Positions 16,399 through 22,546 of a DNA stretch of 45,174 bases are shown in pieces. The position numbers were made by a program, and so were the translations under genes. Source of the stretch: a virus. The notes under the pieces were generated by a model. That model did no database searches and was not told the origin of the DNA. It saw only the letters and a program-made list of their open reading frames with translations. Numbering within the stretch: the first letter of the stretch is position 1; each line of letters opens with the position of its first letter. Where the stretch lies: positions 808-45,981 of IMG/VR virus record IMGVR_UViG_3300008113_000091, one strand, 5' to 3'.

Positions 16399-17393
16399 CA
16401 GAACAGCACGTCCTGATGCGACAAGCTCCACTTGACGAAGGCTGGGGTGCTGGACAGGTCGGGGTTCTTGCGCAGTGCCTGACTGATCATAAGCACAGAG
16501 AACTCAGCAGGCATACGCTCGGCGTAGGTCACAGCCCTGTCCATGTTGCTGTCAGTGATGCGAGATGCGAGCGAACCAGACAGTGCGTAGAGCGTAGCCG
16601 GATCGGTCGGCACCTCTGCCGTTGACGGGTTCATCAGGACAGCATCAGGGTTGGGCAGCTTGCGCCAGATGCGCATGAAGCCAACGAACTCAGCGGCTGC
16701 ACCCTCACCGACGGCACCCTTGAAGCACTCGTACTCTGCATCGAAGGGCACAGTGCCAAGCACATCGGAGACACCTTCGACCCAGCTACGAGGGGTCGGG
16801 TTAGCGTCACGCTGCGGGTCGAAGTCATGGAGCAGGCCGGGCCGGAACCGGATGAAGCTAACCACCTCCGGCTTGACCCCGTGGTCGATCATCCACTTGG
16901 TGCTGTCATTGAGGTCGGTCTCGAACTCCAGTGTGGTCTCGCGGTTAGCGAGGTGGCTCAGAGTGCGGACAGCACCGGCACGGTGGGACTGGAGGTTACC
17001 AGTGGACACCACCTGCCAGCCATCAGCCAGAGGCACACCGTGGAGATCACGGGCCTGACAGAGGTGGGCGATAGCCTTCTGGTGGTCAGGCCCTGCCTGA
17101 GTGCGGTCGTCAAACAGCAGGATGCCGCCACGCTCAGTGCCCGCCTTGCCCTGATAGGGGAACCAGTCAGGCATCTTGTAGCCGAAGGACTTACCCTCGG
17201 CCAGCATGTCGGGAGCACCGAAGTCCTCGACCGGAGTCAGCGCAGGATTGCGGATGATGATGGGGAGATCAAGCTCGTCAGCCACCTCTCGCACGATGGT
17301 GGTCTTACCGCCGCCCGGAGGGCCGACGATGAGGACAGTGCGACGGATGCTGTAGAGCGCCTTGAGCGTTCCCTTGAGAAGTTCTGCACGCAT
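16398..17393 (-). CDS. MoxR-like AAA+ ATPase
   Basis: A 331-aa single AAA+ module. Walker A is GPPGGGKT at 24-31. The Walker B strand is ILLFDD at 91-96, with Asp in place of the usual Glu. A sensor-1-like VVSTGNLQ follows, then an arginine-finger-type region. MoxR proteins are chaperone-like ATPases that remodel a target through a VWA partner (RavA-ViaA, NorQ-NorD and CobS-CobT are known pairs). Here the partner is the VWA gene downstream. The D-for-E change at the catalytic position deserves note. GGAG sits nine bases before the ATG. Confidence 0.88.
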   Translation of the reverse strand: MRAELLKGTLKALYSIRRTVLIVGPPGGGKTTIVREVADELDLPIIIRNPALTPVEDFGAPDMLAEGKSFGYKMPDWFPYQGKAGTERGGILLFDDRTQAGPDHQKAIAHLCQARDLHGVPLADGWQVVSTGNLQSHRAGAVRTLSHLANRETTLEFETDLNDSTKWMIDHGVKPEVVSFIRFRPGLLHDFDPQRDANPTPRSWVEGVSDVLGTVPFDAEYECFKGAVGEGAAAEFVGFMRIWRKLPNPDAVLMNPSTAEVPTDPATLYALSGSLASRITDSNMDRAVTYAERMPAEFSVLMISQALRKNPDLSSTPAFVKWSLSHQDVLF

Positions 17394-17397
17394 GGTA

Positions 17398-17571
17398 TTA
17401 TTCTCCTTCGTAGAGCTTGTGGTCAGGGCCGAAGGTCACGACAGTGCGGCCTCCGAGACGGTCACGAAGCTGCTTCGCTTCCATCTTGTTGTCGAAGTGG
17501 AGCGGCTCGCCGAACTGGTCAGTGATCAGCGGCCCCTTCTTGTGTTCTCGCAGTGCAAACAGACGACGCAT
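17398..17571 (-). CDS. Hypothetical protein, 57 aa
   Basis: Read directly: MRRLFALREHKKGPLITDQF, followed by KMEAKQLRDRL and TVVTFGPDHKLYEGE. It is a small mixed-fold domain with a basic N-terminus. Its ATG overlaps the upstream gene end by one base, and its 3' end carries the GGAG used by the MoxR gene. Function unknown. Confidence 0.6.
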   Translation of the reverse strand: MRRLFALREHKKGPLITDQFGEPLHFDNKMEAKQLRDRLGGRTVVTFGPDHKLYEGE

Positions 17572-17867
17572 TACCAATACCTCCGGATGTCGTTGATGAG
17601 TTCAGCAGCTTCTTCGAGGGCATCCACCATCTCAGGATCACCCTCTGAAGTCAGGTCAGTCAGCCGGTCGAGCGCGGCGAACAACTCCTGAGCGTGGATC
17701 ATGCTGGCCGTAGCCAAGTCGATATCGTGGGTTGTCTGCCCCTGCCGAGGCAGTATCGTGGTGGTTACACGGACAACCTTCTGCCCGTTCATCTCGGCAC
17801 CACCGACACGAACCATGATCGGTTCCTTTGGCGAGCGAGTGTATACTTCTTCATTTTCGACACGCAT
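17571..17867 (-). CDS. Hypothetical protein, 98 aa
   Basis: The N-terminal half is beta-rich (KVVRVTTTILPRQG) and the C-terminal half is an acidic helix bundle (AQELFAALDRLTDL; DALEEAAELINDIRRYW). Not recognised. The ATG overlaps the upstream stop as TAATG. Confidence 0.6.
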   Translation of the reverse strand: MRVENEEVYTRSPKEPIMVRVGGAEMNGQKVVRVTTTILPRQGQTTHDIDLATASMIHAQELFAALDRLTDLTSEGDPEMVDALEEAAELINDIRRYW

Positions 17868-18463
17868 TACACAGTCTCCTCATCCTCGATAACGTCGAGG
17901 TCGTTGGCCACAATGGCCTCCCACACAGCTTCATCGCTGGTCAGGTAGTCGTAAGTCTCTTCGAGCCGTCGGTAGAGATCGCGGCAGTAGTCACGGACGA
18001 TCTCGGTCACAGCCTCGCAGATGGTCGCATACTCGGCATCGAGTTTCACATCCCACTGCTCGATGACCTCTGCCCTGAGACCGTCGCTCGGCAGGATGTG
18101 GTAGAACATGTCAGTGTGTGACAGACCAACGCCGACAGTGTTCTCGTGGGCGTATCTCCGGTCTGCAATGCGCTCGATAGACAGTGTAAACCCACCGCCC
18201 AGAGACATGAGTTTGGTGATCCACGGATAGCTCTCCGTGAGATTGTGCTGATCGAAGAACATCTTGTTGTTGCTGACGTAGCCGGTGAACGACGCGCCAT
18301 CACCCTGTGACCAGAAGCCGCTGAACCGCATGTCGTAGACATGGATACCCTTGGCTGCCATATCACAGATGAAGTCGTCGTAGACGCCATCCCACCAGTC
18401 GATGTGCTCGACGTTGAAGTCGCGATACTGCTCGATGAGAGCCTGTTTCTGCTCGTCAGTCAT
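17867..18463 (-). CDS. Conserved phage protein of unknown function, 198 aa
   Basis: A soluble acidic protein starting MTDEQKQALIEQYRDFN. The central block IHVYDMRFSGFWSQGDGASF is a pattern I associate with a family of uncharacterised phage proteins, recalled and not searched. The C-terminus is a long acidic helix (VRDYCRDLYRRLEETYDYL). It overlaps its upstream gene by 8 bp. No catalytic motif is evident. Confidence 0.7.
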   Translation of the reverse strand: MTDEQKQALIEQYRDFNVEHIDWWDGVYDDFICDMAAKGIHVYDMRFSGFWSQGDGASFTGYVSNNKMFFDQHNLTESYPWITKLMSLGGGFTLSIERIADRRYAHENTVGVGLSHTDMFYHILPSDGLRAEVIEQWDVKLDAEYATICEAVTEIVRDYCRDLYRRLEETYDYLTSDEAVWEAIVANDLDVIEDEETV

Positions 18464-18689
18464 TGGGTTCTCCTATGAGTTCGATCACCTCGTCGAGGCA
18501 CTGCCACTCGATACCGCCATTGGCGCACAGCCTGACAAGCTCACGCAGTGACGGCTCCAGCATCCGCAGGGCGTTGAGGTTCTCTATGCTGTCGTCATAC
18601 AGCGCACCCTCGGCATCGACAGCGTTGCCGAACAGCACACACTCACGGCTGTCGAGCAGTTCGCGGACGGTTCTAAAGATGTCAGTCAT
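18456..18689 (-). CDS. Hypothetical protein, 77 aa
   Basis: An acidic helical protein starting MTDIFRTVRELLDSRECVLF. Its first 14 coding bases are identical to those of the 33-aa ORF at 8079. ATG 18689 is preferred to an upstream codon because the longer version overlaps the preceding gene heavily. Function unknown. Confidence 0.6.
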   Translation of the reverse strand: MTDIFRTVRELLDSRECVLFGNAVDAEGALYDDSIENLNALRMLEPSLRELVRLCANGGIEWQCLDEVIELIGEPND

Positions 18690-18691
18690 GG

Positions 18692-18985
18692 TCACAGCAC
18701 CCCCGCTATGCTGTCGGACTCCATCTGTCCTGCATCCAGCAACTGCTCCAATGTGGCTGCATGGCATTTGTAGAGTGCGGTGGCTGCTGCCTCGACGAAA
18801 GCACAGGCGTAGAAGTCCAACCCTGCTGCATACGCTGCATCACGGCGCTTGATCGCCTCCATAGCCACGGCGATACACAGTTCCGCCATCTCGTCGGTAT
18901 ACCGGTCGTTGTAATACAGGGCATCTGTCCCTGCATCCGCTGCAAAAATAGCCGCATAGCGGGCCAACTCTTCTGCGTCAGTCAT
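18692..18985 (-). CDS. Hypothetical Ala-rich helical protein, 97 aa
   Basis: Starts MTDAEELARYAAIFAADAGT. It is all helical, rich in Ala and Tyr, with two cysteines (C47 region and CAF). Not recognised. It overlaps the upstream HTH gene by 8 bp and is followed closely by the 77-aa gene. Confidence 0.6.
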   Translation of the reverse strand: MTDAEELARYAAIFAADAGTDALYYNDRYTDEMAELCIAVAMEAIKRRDAAYAAGLDFYACAFVEAAATALYKCHAATLEQLLDAGQMESDSIAGVL

Positions 18986-19496
18986 AGTTCATCTCCAGTG
19001 CTTTTGCGGTGACCTTCACCAGCATCGTCTCGTCCTTGGCTCCTGACAGCACCAGATCAGCTAGGTGCTTGTCTCCTGATGCGCGCACCTCAGCAGCGAC
19101 GATCTGCCGCGCCTTGAGGATGAGGGGGTCAACACCGAGGTCAGGATACCGCTCAAGAGCGTTCTTCTTCCACGCCTCCAACTCATTGATACGGCTGCAT
19201 AGCTCAGCGATCTGCATCTTGAGGGCAGTATCAGTGGGCCTGTCGTTCTTGAGTTTCTTGGCAGGCGGCGTCGGGTTGTCGCTTACGACGTAGGTGTCGA
19301 ACGGCCTATCGCCACTGGCAGTGGGCAACGTCTTATACCCGCTCTTGACGACAATACCCTGCATCTTGAGTCCATGCAGGGTGGACGATACAGTGCCCTT
19401 GGGAATGTGCGGCACGAACGTGTAGATTTCTCGTGCTGTGATGTTCGGTAATTCCCTGATTATCTCAAGGATTTCCTCGGTTTGCTTCTGGTTCAT
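18978..19496 (-). CDS. Winged-helix DNA-binding protein with coiled coil
   Basis: A 172-aa protein. Residues 1-60 read as a winged helix (EEILEIIRELPNITAREIYT, then HIPKGTVSSTLHGLKMQGIV), followed by a Pro/Lys linker and a coiled coil with KMQIAELCSRINELEAWKKN. The C-terminus is another helical segment. It is likely an early transcription regulator or DNA-bound accessory protein. Its ATG overlaps the upstream stop as ATGA. Confidence 0.7.
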   Translation of the reverse strand: MNQKQTEEILEIIRELPNITAREIYTFVPHIPKGTVSSTLHGLKMQGIVVKSGYKTLPTASGDRPFDTYVVSDNPTPPAKKLKNDRPTDTALKMQIAELCSRINELEAWKKNALERYPDLGVDPLILKARQIVAAEVRASGDKHLADLVLSGAKDETMLVKVTAKALEMNYD

Positions 19497-20281
19497 GTGA
19501 ATTTCCTTACGGCTTTGAGGGCGTTGTCGAGATCACGATAGCTGTCGAACGACTGGACAGTCTCGTAGCGGAAGCAGTCCTCGTGATCCCTGATGGAGTC
19601 ACGGACGAAGCTAAGCAGGTAGTTCGCCGAGATGTGGCTGTTGGTGTGCTCGGTGATCAGGGTGCGCCAGCCTTCAGGGCCAGCTTCGAGATACTCGATG
19701 AGTGTGTAAGCACTGGGCTTGACCCAGCGCCACGACTCAAGGGAAGTCCTCATGGGCTCGAAGTGACCCAGCCTGTCGAGGGTCATGAGCCACGACTTGA
19801 ACTCGTTGAACTTGTATTGCTTGAGCGCAGCGTTGAGAGCCTTGCGGTCTACACGGGGGATATCCACCGGCACTGCACCACCGACGATCTGCCCATCGAG
19901 GATATCGACATAGTTGGGTGTATGGTAGTAGTGCTCGCCGACTTTGGTGAAATAGCGCGGCGTCTGGTAGGTATCCTTCCAGACCGGTCTGATGTCGGTG
20001 TGCCGCAGCAGTCCACTAACCACGTCGTTGGTCAGCCGTGAGCCATAGGGTTCCAGCAGGATATGCCCGTCCTTCTGGAAGATCACCACGTCCGTCCGAT
20101 AGAGCTTGACGATGAAGCTCTCGGCGCTGTCAGTGCGGATAGTCAGGTTCCAGTTGGTGCGACCGGCCAGAGGACGCTCGTTAGGGTCACGACCACGGAC
20201 AGGTTTGATCTTGTTGTATGCCTTGACCGCTTCAGCGTAGTTGCTGATAGGCGGTGGTGATGCTCTGTTTGATCCGAACAT
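19493..20281 (-). CDS. Hypothetical phage protein, 262 aa
   Basis: The N-terminal ~100 residues are beta-rich, with a pattern SFIVKLYRTDVVIFQKDGHI and a later LEPYGSRLTNDVV. This recalls a widespread small phage domain of unknown function. The C-terminal half is helical (KALNAALKQYKFNEFKSWLM). The SD is weak (GAAG close to ATG). It is the largest of the leftmost early genes; function unknown. Confidence 0.65.
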   Translation of the reverse strand: MFGSNRASPPPISNYAEAVKAYNKIKPVRGRDPNERPLAGRTNWNLTIRTDSAESFIVKLYRTDVVIFQKDGHILLEPYGSRLTNDVVSGLLRHTDIRPVWKDTYQTPRYFTKVGEHYYHTPNYVDILDGQIVGGAVPVDIPRVDRKALNAALKQYKFNEFKSWLMTLDRLGHFEPMRTSLESWRWVKPSAYTLIEYLEAGPEGWRTLITEHTNSHISANYLLSFVRDSIRDHEDCFRYETVQSFDSYRDLDNALKAVRKFT

Positions 20282-20287
20282 AGTTCT

Positions 20288-20368
20288 TCATTTCCTAGAG
20301 GGGTCTGCCTCGTCAGCAGTGGGTAACCAATCCCACTGGACGCTCCTTGAGGGAGCGTTTCGGCTCAT
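20288..20368 (-). CDS. Possible 26-aa peptide overlapping a hairpin
   Basis: A 27-codon ORF (MSRNAPSRSVQWDWLPTADE at its start) begins with ATGA overlap and has GGAG five bases upstream, as a coupled gene would. But the same DNA folds into a 7-bp hairpin, so the stretch may instead be a processing or regulatory RNA element. Low confidence as a gene. Confidence 0.3.
   Translation of the reverse strand: MSRNAPSRSVQWDWLPTADEADPSRK
20340..20358 (-). other. Intercistronic hairpin in early operon
   Basis: ACGCTCC, loop TTGAG, GGAGCGT is a perfect 7-bp stem in the 83-base gap between the 69-aa and 262-aa genes. No T-run follows on the minus strand. It is possibly an attenuator or RNase processing signal early in the transcript. 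Confidence 0.4.
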
Positions 20369-20574
20369 GCAGTCTCCACGATGAAGTAGTAACCGATGCC
20401 CCAAGCATCGAGCAGGTCAAAGAGGCTCCACAAGGGAGCCTCCGGTGTGGTCTCTGAGAGGGCCACGTCCAACGGCAGGCCGTCCTTCCAAGCGACATCG
20501 AGGACGTATCCAGAGACAGGGACAAGAGCCTTGGCAAAGGCGACGAGAGTGAGCGGGGTGAGTGAAGCAGCCAT
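20365..20574 (-). CDS. Hypothetical protein, 69 aa
   Basis: A hydrophobic-leaning, acidic small protein (MAASLTPLTLVAFAKALVPV; FDLLDAWGIGYYFIVETA). It may be membrane-associated. The start overlaps the upstream stop as TGATG. Not recognised. Confidence 0.55.
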   Translation of the reverse strand: MAASLTPLTLVAFAKALVPVSGYVLDVAWKDGLPLDVALSETTPEAPLWSLFDLLDAWGIGYYFIVETA

Positions 20575-20756
20575 CAGTCAATCCACTTCGATTTGTGTTG
20601 GTCAAGGACACCCACAAGCTGCCGGTCGGCACTGTCAGGGCCGACAAGATCACGGACAGTTGCCCAGATCGGAGCAGTGATGGGTAGGACGAGGCGCTGT
20701 AGAGGCCCCTTGGTGAAGGACGCATAGACGATACGGCTGTTGTTCTTCCGCTTCAC
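20574..20756 (-). CDS. Hypothetical basic protein, 60 aa (GTG start)
   Basis: Starts KRKNNSRIVYASFTKGPLQR after the initiator and is basic at its N-terminus. The GTG overlaps the upstream stop as GTGA, and its own stop overlaps the next ATG. Not recognised. Confidence 0.55.
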   Translation of the reverse strand: MKRKNNSRIVYASFTKGPLQRLVLPITAPIWATVRDLVGPDSADRQLVGVLDQHKSKWID

Positions 20757-21037
20757 AGGGCGATCTCCACAGAGCGGTCGTTGTTGTAGGTGATATCGAC
20801 GGCGGTGTAGCCGTGGCGCTTCAGAGTGGCGGTGTCCAAGGACGAAATGAAGCAGCCATGAAACGGGCTGGTCGGGTCAACCACGATGAAGTCATGACCC
20901 ACAGAGAAATCATACACAGCGTCAACTTCCGAGAGGTAGTGACGGCGGCGGGGCACCACAGAGAGTGCTTTGGAGACGGTGTAAATGTCAGCGAGATCAT
21001 CAAACGATGTAAACTTAGTCCGGTTCATAACCTTCAT
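20753..21037 (-). CDS. First gene of leftward operon, hypothetical, 94 aa
   Basis: A mixed alpha/beta protein (FTSFDDLADIYTVSKALSVV; DAVYDFSVGHDFIVVDPTSP). It is the first leftward gene after the A+T-rich control region, hence probably immediate-early. Two ATGs (21037 and 21028) are possible, with AAGGA or GAAGG close by. The sequence TATACAT just upstream on the minus strand could be a -10, but a matching -35 is not clear. Function unknown. Confidence 0.65.
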   Translation of the reverse strand: MKVMNRTKFTSFDDLADIYTVSKALSVVPRRRHYLSEVDAVYDFSVGHDFIVVDPTSPFHGCFISSLDTATLKRHGYTAVDITYNNDRSVEIAL

Positions 21038-21156
21038 TCCTTATGTATACTGGACGAGGATCGCCCCAGCCCCGAGGTTTTGCCACGACCCGCCGCCGAG
21101 GTCAAGCGCCTCGTTGCTACTAAAATTTACATATGGGCTGTGTATAGCCACGGGTC

Positions 21157-21261
21157 AATCAAAATTAGAACGCGTTTGAAATTTAATCTTTACGTATAAT
21201 AATCAAAATAAAAACGTGTCGGAAATTTAAATTTAAAATAAAAACGCGTCTGAAATTTAAT
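21157..21261. repeat. Three iteron-like repeats in A+T-rich control region
   Basis: Three related ~30-base units lie at 21157-21187, 21201-21231 and 21233-21261. Each has an A/T-rich arm, a core ACGCGT or ACGTGT, and the tail GAAATTTAA. Cores start at 21170, 21214 and 21244, so units two and three are spaced exactly 30 bases. Units two and three differ at about 4 of 29 positions. Such iterons usually bind an initiator or a regulator. The position in the divergent gap between the leftward and rightward gene sets supports an origin or a switch. Confidence 0.7.
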
Positions 21262-21766
21262 TGGATTGTGTAAAGTATGTGATATGGTGTTGATATACCA
21301 CGATAATGTTGAAACTAGGCATGGAGCAACAATCTAGTATAGTTAGGCAAATGATCCACTGTAAGTGCTTGAAAACACGGCAATGATATAGATAATCTAC
21401 TTTTTTGGAGATAAAGGCGCGCAAATGGGAAAATTTTTGTGGGGGGTTGGTAAGTATACAGTGTTCAGTTGCATATTGAAACGGAAAAATTGCTCGCGCG
21501 AAAGGATTGATTTCCAAAAAAGTTGGATTTTTTATATTATTTATATTATTAGAACTAGACACACTCCCACAGGCCCTTGGTTTTAAAAGCGTTTTCCTGT
21601 GGCTATACGTATACTTTGTGTAGTTAGGTAAATAATCGCCGCTATACATCTTGGGTGTATCGTCCCAGTTGACCCCAAGCGTAAGCCGTTGGTTTAACAC
21701 GATTAATCCAATTTCATCTGCTAGATTTTGGCCCAAATCTTCGTCCGATATGGCATTCATAGACAT
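21257..21766 (-). CDS. Doubtful leftward ORF inside the A+T-rich region, up to 169 aa
   Basis: An open frame without stops in A+T-rich DNA. The first ~70 residues look protein-like (ISDEDLGQNLADEIGLIVLN; LGVNWDDTPKMYSGDYLP). The rest is rich in Asn, Ile, Phe and Cys and looks like translated non-coding DNA. A TATACT lies upstream on the minus strand, and AGG sits seven bases before the second ATG (21760). It could be an early gene of foreign composition, a decayed gene, or chance. The wholly longer reading to 22153 is antisense to a convincing gene and is not used. Confidence 0.25.
   Translation of the reverse strand: MSMNAISDEDLGQNLADEIGLIVLNQRLTLGVNWDDTPKMYSGDYLPNYTKYTYSHRKTLLKPRACGSVSSSNNINNIKNPTFLEINPFARAIFPFQYATEHCILTNPPQKFSHLRAFISKKVDYLYHCRVFKHLQWIICLTILDCCSMPSFNIIVVYQHHITYFTQSN
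21340..21637. repeat. 17-base direct repeat pair in control region
   Basis: TAGTTAGGCAAATGATC at 21340-21356 recurs as TAGTTAGGTAAATAATC at 21621-21637, with two mismatches and 281 bases apart. Both copies follow a TATA-like motif (GTATAG; GTATACTTTG). They are possible binding sites of one regulator. The DNA between them has no supported gene apart from the doubtful leftward ORF. Confidence 0.4.
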
Positions 21767-21818
21767 ACCTATGTATAGCGCTGTGAAAAGTATACACGGG
21801 GTTCGGCCAAAAGAAAAC

Positions 21819-21846
21819 TTGACGCTAGGCCGCAATCGGCTATTCT
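21819..21846 (+). promoter_or_regulatory. Sigma70-like promoter of the 21905 gene
   Basis: TTGACG (21819-21824), a 16-base spacer, and TATTCT (21841-21846). Transcription would start near 21853, about 50 bases before the ATG of the 145-aa gene. A terminator closes the unit at 22362-22397. Confidence 0.6.
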
Positions 21847-21904
21847 GGACAGGCCAAGGCGAGGTGCCGAGGCTCTGGAATAACTCTGTGAAGGATTGAA
21901 TATC

Positions 21905-22342
21905 ATGGCTTATGAACGTCGAATCTATAATGGCGCTGTCAAAATCGTGGAGCAGACAGACAAGAAAACCGGAAAATCCTTTGTTGCTTTGGACATTGCA
22001 TCCTCCGGCGGTTATATCACTCAAAACCCGGCTGAATTCAAAGAAATGCTGGCAACTATCCCCGAAGCACTCCGGCACTATAAGCTCAATTTGTCCGGAT
22101 ACTCTTTGTATTTGCGGGACAAAACCGATTGGGCGCACTATAAAATCCCGCATAAAGATATGGGGGATTACGTAGTTTCAGCCAGCGGCTTTACTGCAGC
22201 GCAACTTGAAAAGATATTCAAGGAACGGGACATTACTTGCGAAGCAGCCCGCTTCGGTAAGCCTAAACTATACGCATCCCCCAAAGGCGGCGCAGCAAAA
22301 GCACCTAAGGCGAAAAACACCGAACGGCGCTTCGGTAAATAA
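21905..22342 (+). CDS. Moron-like single gene, hypothetical 145-aa protein
   Basis: Starts MAYERRIYNGAVKIVEQTDK and has a compact alpha/beta domain to about residue 118, followed by a Lys/Ala-rich basic tail (KGGAAKAPKAKNTERRFGK). Base composition is visibly lower in G+C than the late genes beside it. It has its own promoter upstream and a strong intrinsic terminator downstream, the layout of a phage moron or accessory gene. AAGGA lies ten bases before the ATG. Function is not recognised; host-takeover or anti-defence roles are possible for such units but not shown. Confidence 0.75.
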   Translation: MAYERRIYNGAVKIVEQTDKKTGKSFVALDIASSGGYITQNPAEFKEMLATIPEALRHYKLNLSGYSLYLRDKTDWAHYKIPHKDMGDYVVSASGFTAAQLEKIFKERDITCEAARFGKPKLYASPKGGAAKAPKAKNTERRFGK

Positions 22343-22361
22343 CTAAACAAATCAACTACTT

Positions 22362-22397
22362 AGCCCGCTAGGCCACGCGCCTAGCGGGCTTTTTTTG
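22362..22397 (+). terminator. Strong intrinsic terminator
   Basis: AGCCCGCTAGG and CCTAGCGGGCT form a perfect 11-bp stem around a 7-base loop (CCACGCG), followed by a run of eight T on the plus strand (22390-22397). It sits 20 bases after the stop of the 145-aa gene and ends its transcript. Confidence 0.9.
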
Positions 22398-22488
22398 TGC
22401 CTAAAAACGGGGTGCCAGAGGGGGGTATACATGGATCGGCGACGCGGCGGGCCAGGGGGCATAAGGCAACCTCGGAGATCGAGACCCC

Positions 22489-22517
22489 TTGACAGCAAGT
22501 ACCCCTGTGTGTATGCA
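22489..22517 (+). promoter_or_regulatory. Sigma70-like promoter of the endonuclease VII-like gene
   Basis: A perfect -35 TTGACA (22489-22494), a 17-base spacer, and TATGCA (22512-22517). It lies about 30 bases before the ATG at 22547 and downstream of the terminator at 22397. Confidence 0.6.
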
Positions 22518-22546
22518 CCACGCAACCATATAGAAAGGGGTACGAT

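Noticed and set aside
21157-21261. CRISPR array
   Set aside because: Only three imperfect repeats, almost touching one another, with no unique spacers of regular length and no cas genes.
21651-21899. 82-aa plus frame in the control region
   Set aside because: TTG start, no Shine-Dalgarno, and it runs through the promoter of the next gene.
21767-22153. N-terminal extension of the leftward ORF up to 22153
   Set aside because: It is antisense to the 145-aa moron-like gene, which has a promoter, Shine-Dalgarno and terminator. Only the part inside the control region is kept, at low confidence.
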